Positions 10,854-22,857 of a stretch of DNA of 64,000 bases are shown here, one piece after another (position 1 is the stretch's first letter; each line of letters begins with the position of its first letter). The position numbers and the translations under genes were made by a program. Source of the DNA: Gaeumannomyces sp. JS-464 (Eukaryota; Ascomycota; Sordariomycetes; Magnaporthales; Magnaporthaceae). The DNA lies in assembly GCA_002197995.1 (NCBI GenBank), contig NGZR01000001.1, positions 7,688,001 through 7,752,000 on the forward strand, read 5' to 3'. Under the pieces are notes generated by a model, which made no database searches, was not told the DNA's origin, and saw only the letters and a program-made list of their open reading frames with translations.

Positions 10854-13113
10854 TATGTATTAGGTATAGAAGGGGTTTATTCGTTTGTTAGGTGGTGGTA
10901 GTAAGTAGGTATGATGTATGCACTATAGCGTATAACGGGCGGTATCCTCGAACGGAGAGAAAGACGCGGGACGCGGGAGGGATGGGGTATCAAAAGAGCG
11001 TGGGTGAGACTATGCCTAAGGAAGGGGAAAGAAGGGAAGAGAAGAGCTGGATGCCGGGGGGAGCTCATGCATATGCGCCTATTATACATGTCCCAACCTT
11101 GCCTCCTTACTGACGTGTCTGGGTGGTATCCATCCGCATATTTTTTTTTCTTCATCTGTTTCCACTGGCGTTGGCTCTCCCATAGTGTTTCCCCATCCCC
11201 GGCCGTGTCAGCGGTCTAGCGGAGAGGGGCGGCGCATCGGGCCAGGGTCGGCTAGCAAAAGGCGAAATCACGCCAGTTCATGCGAGGCGATGGGGATTTC
11301 GCGATGGCCGAAGCAGTCCCGGCGGATCGCATCACGGACGACGACGCATTGGCAGCATGGCCAGGGACGAAGGCAGAGCGCCCATTGGCAGAGCCGAGGG
11401 ACGGCGGCGGGTTGGGTCGAGGACGTTAAGCAGGACGTTAAGGTGAGGGCTACAAGGACCGCATGAGGTTCCAATCAAACGCTTGCCGATTTGGCGCCCA
11501 TGCCACCCCGGACAGGCGGGCATGGCCCCTGTTGACGATTGGGCCGTGGTGGGGTTGAAAGGCGGGTGTGTTTGGTGGCTCGTCAAAGCTCCATGATCCA
11601 TCTGAAGGCAGGCGTGCCGAAGTCGATTCGGGAGATGCAAGTATGGGGGATCCTCGGCGCCGGAAATTATGTCATGCCTGGCCCCTTTCCATGCTTCCGA
11701 GTGCCGTTCTGGAAGCTAAACAAACGGGACGGGGACGAAACGAAGGGGACGGAGAAAAAAAATAGTTAGGATTCAAATCAGATGGACACCGGGATTATTA
11801 TATGATGGCCGTTGTTCTATTCTTTGTTTCTTCTGCTTTCTTTTTTTTTTTTTTTTTTTCCTGCCCCACGGATGTGGGGTTCGTTGGCTCCACCAAGCGA
11901 GTAACAGAATGATATGGAATCCTCGATTCGAAGGTAAGAATGGGGGAAAGAGAGGAAGTAGAAAGCACCGCCATCTTTGAATTACTATCAAACATAAAAT
12001 TGAGCCATTTTGGAAGCAGGAGGAGGGAGGAACATAGCCCGAGATTTTTGAGTTATATCTTTTTTTTTTTCTCTTTCCATCTCTTATTCTCTTCTATTTA
12101 CAGTCGGTGGTTGAAACCTGGCCGAGCCGCGGGGGGTCGTTCCCGGCATTTGTTCACTATCTCGTCACCCACTTCGTTGCATGCAGCGGTGTTGGCAACG
12201 TCACGTGGCAGTGCCTCGGAGGCTGGTAGGTGGCCTTTGGCGCTTTGTGGTTCAGTGGTACCTGAATTGACGCAGTGCTACCCACCCAATCAACGGCAAC
12301 ATTCCGAGTTCGGTGCCAGGCACAGCACGTCGAATCTTGAATCTTGTCGTGGACACCTCGACCGACACCACACACACGGTGGGGACTTTTGGTGTCAATT
12401 TGTTCTGTCAGGGAGAGACGATGCGGCAATCCCGCGCCTAGCCCAGCCAAGCAGCCATTCACCCGGCCCAGTGCCATCAAGCTCGAGCTATCAAGCCACA
12501 TCGCGCCAAGACAGGATAGGAAAGCCTGTTAGCAATCGGTTGAGCTTCTCCGCCGACGACATCCCTGTCCGCACAAATCGACGTGACTGAAATTGTCCCT
12601 GCCTCCGTGGGAAAACCAAAAGCGAGGAAAAAAGGCATGTGATTGTCCAAGTTTGAGCCTGGGATCCAATTTCCAGAATCTGCTTAAACCCAGATCTGGC
12701 CTCTGGGCCCCCAAGCTTCTTTTTATCCCGAACGTCCACCATCATTGCTTTTCCGTGCTCTCTGCCTCCCCCTCACCTCCTCCAGGCCGGCATTGATAAT
12801 CTCAGCCTCAGCCCTGGGGTCGCTTACAAGGGCAATCTCACCGTGTCATGTGTGTTTGCCGTCGTTGTAGCATCCACACAGGTCCTGCCATTACACATAC
12901 CGCTGTAAATAGCATCAACCGCCTCCATCATACTGGATACCAGGCTTCTTTACCGACACTCGATCGCTCCTCTCCCCACCCGCAGCGCTCACTCGCCCGC
13001 TTGCGCACGCCAAGCTCCGCTCCCCTGCGCCCTGTTTGGGATCTGTGTCAGGCACCTGGTGGGATCTGATCTGAGCACGACAGTGGAAGCAGAGGCCGGC
13101 CGGCCTTGACACA
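10854..13113. other. intergenic and CHO2 upstream region
   Basis: About 2.3 kb without a supportable gene. It contains a 19-base T run at 11841-11859, a second T-rich tract at 12059-12070, and C-rich sequence leading into CHO2 (about 12,720-13,060). Open frames present are short and mutually overlapping. Confidence 0.4.
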
Positions 13114-16100
13114 ATGAGCAGCACCGCGACAGACGGTGCGTCGGAGGACCCGGCAGCCATCCGCCGCAGGCATGGCGCCGGCTCCAAGCAGGGCGCTCAC
13201 GAGGCCCCGGCCCCGGTCCCGGCTTCCGATGGAGCTGGGGATCCCAAGGCCAGGAATCCCAAAAAGACGTACGGTCGTACGCCGGACGGAACCGGTATGT
13301 TGGAAACGCACTGCGACGCTCGCTGCGGTTTCCGGATTGGTGGCAGGGAACCTGGCGGTGCATCAATGCAGGCCCCAGTGCCGTGATCAAGCACCTGCTG
13401 ACTGTCCGCATTTTGCACTCTACCACTAGTCTTCACGGTGCCGACCACCCATGACATGGTCTCGCAGCTTCTGGACCCCCGCCAGTCCAAGAACCTGTCA
13501 GATATCATTGTCCTGGCTATCCTGGGCATGCACATCCTAGGCGCATACCTCCTCCCCGCTGACCTGAAGCGCCCCGTATTTGCTGCAATATTCATGTTTT
13601 GGAGGGCTTCATACAACATCGGCATTGGCTACCTCCTGAGGGTCCAATCGAACCACCGGCTCCTTGTCACTAAGGCAAAGAAATTCTGCCTCTTTGAGGA
13701 CCCGTCCACCGGCAAAAACCCCCGCCCATGGCTGTATCGCTTCCTCAAGCGGGAGGTCCCCGAGGCCAAGGTCCCCGAGGACTATTGCCTGGAGGATGCA
13801 CCCATCGAATACAACACGTGGCTCGTCTTCCGGAGGGCCGTCGACCTGATCCTCATGTGCGACTTCGTTTCTTACTGCCTGTTCGCCGTTGTCTGTGGCC
13901 ACACCCCGGCGGCGAGGCCCCCTGGATGAGTGCTAGCCGCTGGCTCACTGGAATCGTCCTTGTTGGCTTCAACCTCTGGGTCAAGCTCGACGCCCACCGC
14001 GTCGTCAAGGACTATGCCTGGTACTGGGGTGACTTCTTCTATCTCATCGACCAGGAGCTCACATTCGACGGCGTCTTTGAGATGGCGCCTCACCCCATGT
14101 ACTCGATCGGCTACGTTGGCTACTACGGTATCTCCATGATGGCCGCTAGCTATGACGTGCTCTTTATCTCGATCCTGGCACACCTGGCCCAGCTCATCTT
14201 CCTTGTCGTCGTCGAGAACCCTCACATCGAGAAGACGTACAACAAGCCGCCTCCCCGCATTCGTGCCGATTCCGAGCCCTCTGGTGACAGCGCTGCCCTC
14301 GCCCAGATCCAGGACGGCCCCACCGATGCCGACTCGTCGTCGGCCGTGAGGGACTCCCCCGTGACCGTGCACAACCTGTTGGGCTTCCGCAACATGGATT
14401 TGTTCCGTATCCCCGACTACACAGTCGTGCTGATCTCCTTGTACCTGGGCACTCTCACCCTCGCCACCCCCAAGACTGAACTGTGGCAGGTCGTCTTTGT
14501 CGCCCACGCCGTCTTCTGGCGTCTGTGGTTTTCTATCGGCCTTGGCTGGATCTTGAATCGCCAGTCAAAGGACAAGATGTTCGCGCGCCACTTTGTCAAG
14601 TATGGTGAGAGCGTCGGTGAAGCCTGGAGGCAGTGGAAGGGCATGTACCATGTCAGCACCACCATGTGCCACGGCTCGTTCGTGGCGGCGTGCTGGAAGA
14701 TGTACGAGCTTCCGACTGACTGGACGCACGAGTGGGTGCTTCTGAAGCACGTCATCGGCCTCAGCCTGGTTGCGCTGCAGATCTGGACCGCCGTGAGCAT
14801 CTATGACGAGCTGGGCGAGTTTGGCTGGTTCTTTGGTGATTTCTTTTTCAACAGCCGCGGCAAGCTGACGTACCGGTCCATCTACCGCTTCCTCAACAAC
14901 CCGGAGCGTGTCATGGGTTCGGCCGGGCTGTGGGGTGCCGCGCTCATCACTTGGAGCCGTTCCGTCTTTATCCTCGCACTCATGGGCCAGCTGCTGACCC
15001 TGGGCTTCATCTCGTACGTGGAGAAGCCGCATATGCAGAAGATTTACGGCCAGAACGTGCGGGAGGAGGCAGGCCTAACCAAGTTCGTCAAGCGTTCCCT
15101 CCCGCCGCCGGTCAAGGAGTGGTCCGAAAGCGTGGACCGGGTCCTGGACGACGCAAAGACCTTTGTGGAGGAATTCGTCGAGTCGGCACGCCCCAAGCTT
15201 GCCGCTGGCGTCTCTGTAATGCGCGACACGACCGCATTATTCAACAACTTCCCCGCACGCCTCACCATCTCGCAGCTCAACCCGGCCATGGCAGGCCTGG
15301 ACCCGACATACTACTCGGTCACGGTCGAGGGCACGGTGGAGCAGAAAGCGGTTAGCGAGCGATTTACCGGCAAGGAGAGCGTGCAGGGCCGGATACCAAA
15401 GGACGTCAAGACGCTGGTGTTCGAGTACGGGGCGCCGATCCGGGTCAAGTGGACCGCGCCGGCCAACCACAGCAAGCTGGACTGGATCGGGCTGTATATG
15501 GTGATTGACAACCGGTCGCGAGAGGTAACCGAGGTGCCATCGCAGGGTCGCTGGGTACCCACGTGCCCAGGTGCGTACGATCGGACGACGGACGAGGGTA
15601 TCGTGTCGGCGGACCGACCGGTCGAGTCAAGTCCGGAATTAGTGCAGGGCGAGATGGTGTTCGAGGGCGACAGGCTGTGGTGGACCCAGGGAACGTTCGA
15701 GTTCCGGTACCATCACGACGGCAATCACAACGTCATGTCCATCTCGGAGCCGTTCGAGATTAAGATTGGGCGGTTCGACGACGACGAGGCGGTCGATTCC
15801 ATGGACGCAGGCGGCGCGCTGTATGAGCGGGCGGTGGAATCGGCGTTACTCCCGCTGGTGCGCAACTGCCTGGACCGCGACCCAGAGGTGGCGCCGGAGA
15901 CAGTGGACGAGCCGTTTGGGAGCCTGGTCGAGCGGGACAGCAAGTACGCCAAGCGCGTGGTCTATGCCATCCGCCACATGTTTGGCGTTGAGTTTGCCCC
16001 AGCTGTTGTGCCCGCCGACGGGAACATCAGAAAGCTGGCGTGGCGTGTTTGCAACGCTAAGCAGGTTCTGGTGAGTTTCTTTCGGCATTTTGTCTCCTTT

Positions 16101-16211
16101 GGCGCCCATTATGCTAATCTTGGTTTTGCACCACTCCAGGCGCCATATAGCATGTCGCGCTCCAGAGGCACCACCACGCCAGTCAACGAGAAGTTTCCAC
16201 AGACTCCATGA
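13114..16211 (+). CDS. CHO2: phosphatidylethanolamine N-methyltransferase Cho2
   Basis: Catalyses the first S-adenosylmethionine-dependent methylation of phosphatidylethanolamine on the way to phosphatidylcholine, in the ER membrane (EC 2.1.1.17, family knowledge). Exon 1 is 13114-13294, a hydrophilic Ser/Ala/Pro-rich leader. Intron 1 is 13295-13429 (GTATGT, TAG). Exon 2 opens [20 protein letters not shown] and carries many membrane segments plus two methyltransferase-like repeats, each with its own motif: [20 protein letters not shown] with [14 protein letters not shown], then [15 protein letters not shown] with [13 protein letters not shown]. The cytosolic C-terminus is long. Intron 2 is 16071-16139 (GTGAGT, CAG, in frame), followed by a last exon ending VNEKFPQTP. 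The frame breaks at about 13,903-13,918 (CCCCGGCGGCG), between CGHTP and [12 protein letters not shown], as if one base were missing. Restored length is 964 residues, typical for filamentous fungi. Confidence 0.93.
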
Positions 16212-17165
16212 AGCTGCCTTGATTCGTGACCAGGGGGAGGCGGCAATACGGAAGCTTGTGGGCATACTAGAAGTGTTGAGGACAATAGATAGGTTACATA
16301 GCATTCATATCTTGAGCTGTGCCGCAAGATGCGTTTATGATGATCGACACAGTCACCTACGGTTCGAAAAGCAAAAGAAATGGCGATATATGCCACGCCA
16401 TGGTCGATATCAGCCATGTTGGAAGAATAACTGCTAAGAAGACATTTGATGGATGGCGTTGATCTTGCCCGGATAGATCCTGTCGAGTGCGGGGAAGGCG
16501 GCCCTAAGCTCAGAAGCTCCTTGCAGGTGATGGGAAACGCCTTCCCTCAGGAGTCCCGGCCAGTGCCAGTACATGAATGAAATGCATGATGAAACATGGC
16601 CGCAGCTCAAAGGCTCCGTCGCGCTGCAATGCTCCCGAGGCGGACAGCCCCACCTTAACCCCACCACGAGCTTGCCCAGCCGGCCACCCTGAATGCAGTG
16701 TGCAACACGGGACAGCACAGTACGGTACCAGACTCTGGAGGTCCAAGAACCTATGGTGACTTCACTGCCCAACCGACCAGGCCCCGATGGACCTTTCCTC
16801 TGCGACAATCTCACACAACCTAGAACGACTGTGCATTCTACCACGGAGCTGCCCTCCCTGTCCCGCCCATCTTGCGACACGCGAAGCGCCCTCTCGGCGA
16901 CTGGCGCTCCTCACTCTACCTAGTCGCTTGCCTCCCTCGGTACCTGACGGGGTGCTTTGCAACTTCCACGTACACCGTCCGGATTGTCTGGACAGCCGAC
17001 GCGACAGGAGCGAGAGTCAGTCGGGACATCACATCGGAGGGAGGTGTGAGGATTGCTGGCAACATATCTGGCTGGCCTGGATTGTCACCATAAACCAGAA
17101 GAAGGGGACGCTTTGGTCCAACCCAACCTCGTCGCACGCACTTTGATCTGCGCCCCATCGCCACG
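16212..17165. other. intergenic between CHO2 and SEC1
   Basis: 954 bp. The first ~230 bp are the probable CHO2 3' region and the rest is the SEC1 promoter and leader. No supportable gene. Overlapping short frames on both strands at 16,430-16,960 lack any recognisable motif. Confidence 0.45.
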
Positions 17166-19779
17166 ATGGGAGTCTCGGCAATTCAAGAACAGCATGACAG
17201 TCGGTGCTCCCTCGCAGGTCCTGCTTCCACTCTTCTGTTCCCAGCTAACAGCACGCTCCCCGTCAACAGTCATTGTCGACACCATCAAAAACATCACCCA
17301 AGGAGATGTGAGATTCCACCGCCTGCCCGCTCCGACACCCATTACGCTCTGGCCAGGTTTCTAACAGCTGTCTGGCGCTGCTCGTATGTAGTGGAAAGTT
17401 CTCGTTCTGGACGAAAACTCCAAGAAGATCATCGACAATGTCGTTAAGGAAGATGACATCCTCGATAAGAACATCGCCAGTGCGCCTGCCCTGTCCCGAC
17501 CTCTCACTTCTCCGATTCCGCGCCTGATACTGATCGGCTGCTGCGCCGGCCACCTCCTTGCGAAGCACAGATATCGAGTTGATCGAGGAGAGGCGGGAGA
17601 TGAACCCTACCATGGACGCCGTCTACATACTGTCGCCGCTGCCGCACATCGTGGACTGCCTGTTGGCCGACTTTGACCGCCGGAGGTACCGACGCTCGTT
17701 CTTGGTGTGGACCGGCGTGCTGGACCCGCAGCTGCGCCGTCGCATCGACTCCTCGCCTGCCGCCCGCGAGCTGAAGGCCGGCTTTGAGACGCTCTCCATC
17801 GACTTTTACCCCAGGGAGTCTCATCTGGTCACCTTTAGAGACCCCTGGAGCTTCCCAATCCTATACCACCCGGCCTGCAACCACCTCGTGCGCGATCACA
17901 TGGTGGCTTTGGCCCAGAAGGTTCGTCATCCCACATGGCGGCGCCCACACTGAGGGCTAGTCTGGGGCGCTATCTGTGCATGTACGCCAGAATATGAGGG
18001 CTCGCCTGCGGCTAACAGCGCCCCTTTCCCAACTAGGTAACCGGACTATGCATCACCTTGGGAGAGTACCCCAAAGTCCGCTATTACAAGCCCAAAAACC
18101 CATTACACGAAGCAGGCGTGCTGTGCTCCCACCTCGCCCGTTTCATCCAGGAGGAGCTGGATGAGTATTCGCAATGGAACCCCAACTTCCCCGCGCCGTC
18201 ATCGCGGCCGCCGGGCGTGCTCATCGTGACGGACCGGTCAATGGATCTAATGGCGCCGCTCGTCCATGAGTTCACCTACCAGGCCATGGCCCACGACCTA
18301 CTGAGCATTAGCGAAGGCGAGAAAGTCTCGTACCACATGACCATCAATGAAGGCACGGCGAGGGCTGAGGAAAAGGACATGGAGCTGCAAGAGAAGGACA
18401 AGGTCTGGGTCGACAACCGGCACCGCCACATGAAGGACACGATAGACAAGCTCATGGGCGACTTCCAAAAGTTCCTGGATAAAAACCCGCACTTCCGGGA
18501 CGAGGGCAACGGCGACGCGACGAACCTGAACGCCATCAAGGACATGCTGGCGGGCCTGCCTCAGTTCCAGGAGATGAAGGAGGCCTACTCGCTCCACCTG
18601 ACCATGGCGCAGGAATGTATGAACGTGTTCCAGAAACACAAGCTCCCCGACATCGCGTCGGTCGAGCAGACTCTGGCCACGGGGCTGGATGAAGATTTTA
18701 GGAAACCAAAGAACATTCTGGACCAGGTCGTGCGCCTGCTCGACGACGAAGCCGTCCCCCACTCGGACAGGCTGCGGCTCATCATGGCCTACCTGATATA
18801 CCGAGATGGTGTAATCCCCGAAGACGTCACACGGCTGCTGAACCATGCGTCTTTGCCGTTGCAGAACGGCGAGGTGATCAGCAACCTGGAGCTGATTGGC
18901 GCCAGGACGACTCACGGCCTCAAGGACGTGAGACAGGTGCCTCCGCCGCTCTTCCCCCTCGACGTCAAAGCTCTCAGCAACCAAAACGAGGAGTATGCGC
19001 TCTCGCGCTTCGAACCCAACGTAAAGCATATGCTGGACCATGTGTGCAAGGGAACGCTGGACCAGACCTCGTTTCCCTATGTCAAGCCGCCGCTGGACCC
19101 GAACGAGGACGCGGCCATCGGCCAGGGGTCTCTGAGAGCGGCCAAGCCTAGCTGGGCGGGGGCCTCGCGCCGGACGAACGAGAACCGACAGCGAATCCTC
19201 GTTTTTATGGCAGGAGGCGCCACGTATTCCGAGGCGCGCGCGTGCTACGAAGCGTCAGCTCAGCACTCGCGCGATGTCTTCCTAGCGACCAGCCACATGG
19301 TATCCCCTGCGCTATTTGTGCGCCAAGTTGGTGACTTGTCGGTCGATAAGCGTAGGCTCGATCTTCCCCAGGAGCGACCCCGGCCCAAGGCGCCGGCACA
19401 TCTGTTCGAGCGCGAGCGCCCGCCGCCGCCTCCCATGGGGCAGCAACGACCGCCACCCCCAGGGGGCATCCAGGGCATACCACAGCAAGGCCCAGGAGGG
19501 CCGCGAATGGGCGGTGCGCCCCCTCGTCCGCCGCCGGGGGCGGGTGTTGGAGTTCCGGGCGGGCCGCGACCGCCAACAAACGCCATGGGCCAGATGACCC
19601 TCGGTGGTGGTGGTGGTGGCGGTGGCGGCAGTGTAGGCGGACCCCCGAGCAACGGGGGCGAGGAATGGCCTTCCATCTCGCCGAGCCCCAGCCCTGCCCC
19701 TTCAACGGGGAAGCCGGAGAAAGAGAAGAAGAAGCGGAATATCTTTGGAATCAAGAAGTCGTCCAAGAGCCACAGCTGA
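17166..19779 (+). CDS. SEC1: Sec1/Munc18-family exocytic protein
   Basis: Binds the plasma-membrane SNARE complex and promotes docking and fusion of secretory vesicles at growth sites (family knowledge). Five exons: 17166-17199, 17270-17307, 17392-17479, 17571-17920 and 18037-19779. All have GT-AG introns (GTCGGT, GTGAGA, GTGCGC, GTTCGT donors) with consistent phase. The joined N-terminus reads MGVSAIQEQHDIIVDTIKNI, then WKVLVLDENSKKIIDNVVKE and MDAVYILSPLPHIVDCLLAD, the classic Sec1 domain 1. Later blocks include VLIVTDRSMDLMAPLVHEFT and ILVFMAGGATYSEARACYE. After the Sec1 fold, a ~125-residue Pro/Gly-rich tail with GGGGGGGGG ends in a basic KKKRNIFGIKKSSKSHS, a possible acidic-lipid contact. 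Total 750 residues with no frame break. Convergent with TIF35. Confidence 0.95.
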
Positions 19780-20424
19780 GGAAGAAGAGATTTGCCCAGA
19801 CCCGGGGCTGTCTGGCACTTGGCGGCTTCACGGGTTCTCGTCGTCACGGCTCTCTATCTTGTCTTTGGATAGCATCTCGATCATTTTTTTTCTCTGAACC
19901 TCCACCTCGTATATCACGTATCCTGCTCTTCTTTCTTCTGGGATATGGCATGAGCATGGCGTTGGACGGTCTTCTATGTATTTTCCAGGTGGACATGAAT
20001 CGCAGTCGAATCCAAGGGTCGTTCGCAAAGCTGTGCGAGGCTCTACGGCCTGGGCGCGTTTTAGACCAATTGTATAAGGCCCGGTGCTTTTTTTTTTTTT
20101 GTCATTCGGCTTCCACATGAATGCGACGAGTTTATTCCGGCCGTCCGTCAGCCGCAAAATTAAGAGCAAAGGAGCCAGTAAGCACGCGCAAATCGGGCCC
20201 GGTGTTATCTATCTGTTTTGTATCTGGTACACATGGGTGCTGAGAGTGGCCACTCCCTCGCTACCCAAGCCGTCCATCGCCCTCGATGGAGCAGCCTCCG
20301 CGCGGCCACCTGGCAAGGGCCGCGAAAACGCCAGTCAAGAAAAGACAGGATCGCGCGGGAAAAAAAATTCGCCACAGATGTGTGAGTGTATGGAGGAGAA
20401 TAATAAAAGAAAAAAAGAAAGATC
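19780..20424. other. convergent 3' region of SEC1 and TIF35
   Basis: 645 bp between two stop codons facing each other. It contains a 12-base T run near 20090-20101 and A-rich stretches near 20,362 and 20,400-20,420 that would suit poly(A) addition for both transcripts. No gene seen. Confidence 0.5.
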
Positions 20425-21629
20425 TCAAGTGGCCTTCTTGGCGAACTCGACCCTGAGAATGAGATGCTTGAAACCCCAACCGTCCATCTTGTTGCAGGCC
20501 TTAACGGCGTCGTCCCTGTCGGCGAAACTGATAAAGGCGAAGCCCTTGGCCAGGCCCGTGTCGCGGTCCTTGGCCAGGAAGACTCGGGTGACGCGGCCGA
20601 ACCGCTCGAACATATCGCGCAGCTCTTGCTCTCTGCCATCTCCGAGACCTGTATATATATTTTTTTGTCGTCTGTGTTAGCAAGCGACTCTGACCTCTCC
20701 CACTCTATGTCTCTCTGTTTCCTGCCGTTGTCTCCAGAAAAAAAAAAAAAAAAAAAAAAGAAAAGGTGATGCTACTCACGTTTGTGACACGAAGGGTCGC
20801 AAGGTCGTCCCTCTCGCCGTACTTGCCGCCGGCGCCGCCCATCTTCTCGCCCTCCTTGCCACCGTTGCGCAGGGCAGGCGGGACGTACGAGCCCTTCTTC
20901 CCCGCGCCCACGCCGCCGGCACTGGCGCCCAGGTCGTCGCCGAGCCCGAGGTCGGCCCCGAGCCGGCGCCGGGCCCGCCGGGGGCGGCCTCGCCGACGGG
21001 GGCCATGGTGTCCTTGTAAGGACAGCGGGCGGTGAAGTGCTCGCCGTTGCAGATGCGGCACTTGACCTTCTTGTCCTTGAGCTTGTCCTTCATGGCGTTG
21101 GCGTTTGGGTCCTTGGACTCGTCCTTTGCCTCCTTGCGCCAGTTGGCCGAGGGCCGGAAGATGATGTTCTCGCCGACCGAGGTCGTGTCGGCCGCGGGCC
21201 GGCTGGGTCCTTGGCCGACTGGCCGAACTTGCCCCACGTCTTGCGGTCGGCCACGCGGGGCTGACGACCTCGCGGTGCGTCGTCAGGCGCACGCGCCGCG
21301 TCGTCTTGACCTTTTGGTTCATGTCGTTGTAGCGCCAGCTGATGATGGTCTTGGTGCCGTCCTTGTTCACGATGGTCTGCGGGTCCGGCAGCCTGTCCGT
21401 CGTCGGCGTGCCCTCGTCCACGTCATCGTCGTCGGCCCAAGCCAGAGGCCTAGATTGGGCGGCGAAGAGTCGTCAGCTTTCGTTTTCGTTTGCGTCCATC
21501 GCCGCAGCATCTCCTTCCCTCGCATCCCCGCACATTTCCTTGTCGTTCCTTGCATTCCCGCGCAGCTTTTGGTCGCAGCAAAGAGGACGAAGGGACCTAC
21601 TTTGTGGGCTTCGCCACGGCTGATGCCAT
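20425..21629 (-). CDS. TIF35: translation initiation factor eIF3 subunit g
   Basis: RNA-binding subunit of eIF3, cytoplasmic, acting in 48S scanning (family knowledge). Exon 1 is 21629-21601 ([10 protein letters not shown]), intron 21600-21450 (GTAGGT, TAG), exon 2 21449-20780, intron 20779-20649 (GTGAGT, CAG, holding a 22-A run on the plus strand), exon 3 20648-20425. Exon 2 starts [13 protein letters not shown], with [20 protein letters not shown] and a zinc knuckle [15 protein letters not shown] (CX2CX3HX4C). Exon 3 is the RRM with [20 protein letters not shown] and the RNP-1-like KGFAFISF, ending RVEFAKKAT. Four frame breaks (near 21,260, 21,200-21,210, 20,945-20,975 and 20,625) are each consistent with one lost base. 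With four bases restored the length is 308 residues, as expected. Identity is certain; the exact positions of the breaks are not. Confidence 0.92.
20738..20759. repeat. A22 homopolymer in TIF35 intron 2
   Basis: Uninterrupted run of 22 A on the plus strand (T on the sense strand of TIF35). It lies just downstream of the GTGAGT donor, inside the 131-nt intron. A true length is hard to call from sequencing. Confidence 0.9.
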
Positions 21630-22857
21630 GTTCGTGGCCGTGTGTGTGAGTGTGGAAAAATTACTGCCGACACCAGGGGAAAGGTTGCACGGCGGATATT
21701 GTGAGTCGATCGTCGAGGCCTAGTAGATACAAGGCCACCTCGTCTATCTCCGTGTTTGGTTCGTTGGCCGCCTTGTCGTCGTCGGCGCGGTAAAAGATTT
21801 CCCTTTCTTCTCCCCAGCTCGGGTGAGCGGGGTGGGTTTTTGGGGTCCCACCATGAATTTCAGCATTTTGTCAGAAAACAAGGTGTGGCGTCGACTCACC
21901 CAGAACTGTGGCGAACCAGGAACTTCTCGGGCACACCTCACTAACACTACCACACAGCACACAGCAAACAACATTCTATAGGTGTGCTGTGCAGGATCCG
22001 AAGACCAGGCGCCAGACAACGTTTTGCACAATGTGCCTCTCCAATCCCATATTCAATAGTTACCACGGGGATGCGCATAGTTAGGGCTGAATGGCTGGTG
22101 GATAAATAAGATGTAGATTGGTAGGTATTTCCCGTAGCAAAGGACAGCTAGTGGTACAAGGTGCTTTTTGCAGCCGGTATAGAGCCCGAAGGCATTGCCA
22201 GCAAGAAGCAGACTAAAAAAATAAAATAAAAAAGGGAAGCCATGTGCAACATCGTGGCGCAATTCGGCATCAAAATCGTCCCAAGATCCCTAATCCGCCC
22301 GCTTTCCAAAAGGCAAAAATTCTCATCATCCAATCCCATTCCCTCCGTCGCCTGGTTTTGTCGCCTTCCCATCAGTCCGAAGAGGGTGGCTCTGCAGCGT
22401 ATTTCTACCATGGTCTTCGAAACGCCCGCTGCCAAATCAAGATCGAGAACAAAGGAGAGGGAAAGTGATATCAAAGGTGAAAAAAACGAAGAAAAAAATG
22501 AAGGATACAAACGCAATGTGGGACAAAGAATGTGCCACCCGCCAGTCAATACTCCCGACACCTGGAAGCGACGAGAGAGACTCGCATGATCGGGTGGTTT
22601 CGATAAGTCGTGCGGCAAAAAAAGCGAAGATATAAGAAAGAGTAAAATGGAAGTAAATGAGGACGCCCCAGATTATTCAAGGCGCGCGTGTGGGTATGAG
22701 GTGAAACCAGAAAACCAAAGTAGCAAAACAAGAAGAGTGACAAGAAGCAAAGACATAAGAGAGTAGCATAGCACAAAAATGTACAGGGTGGAGGATGATG
22801 TCGCAATAATAATGACAGTCTGTAAACTCAAGAGGGAAGAGCACACCAAGGCAGCTT
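21630..22857. other. intergenic between TIF35 start and PH-domain gene end
   Basis: About 1.2 kb. The TIF35 promoter and leader occupy the left part, and the right part is the 3' region of the minus-strand PH-domain gene (A-rich and G-poor at 22,430-22,800). No family-like coding sequence seen on either strand. Confidence 0.45.

Noticed and set aside
22148..22618. 156-codon minus-strand frame with hydrophobic stretches
   Set aside because: A/T-run-derived Phe/Leu composition in the 3' region of the PH-domain gene, with no start context or motif.
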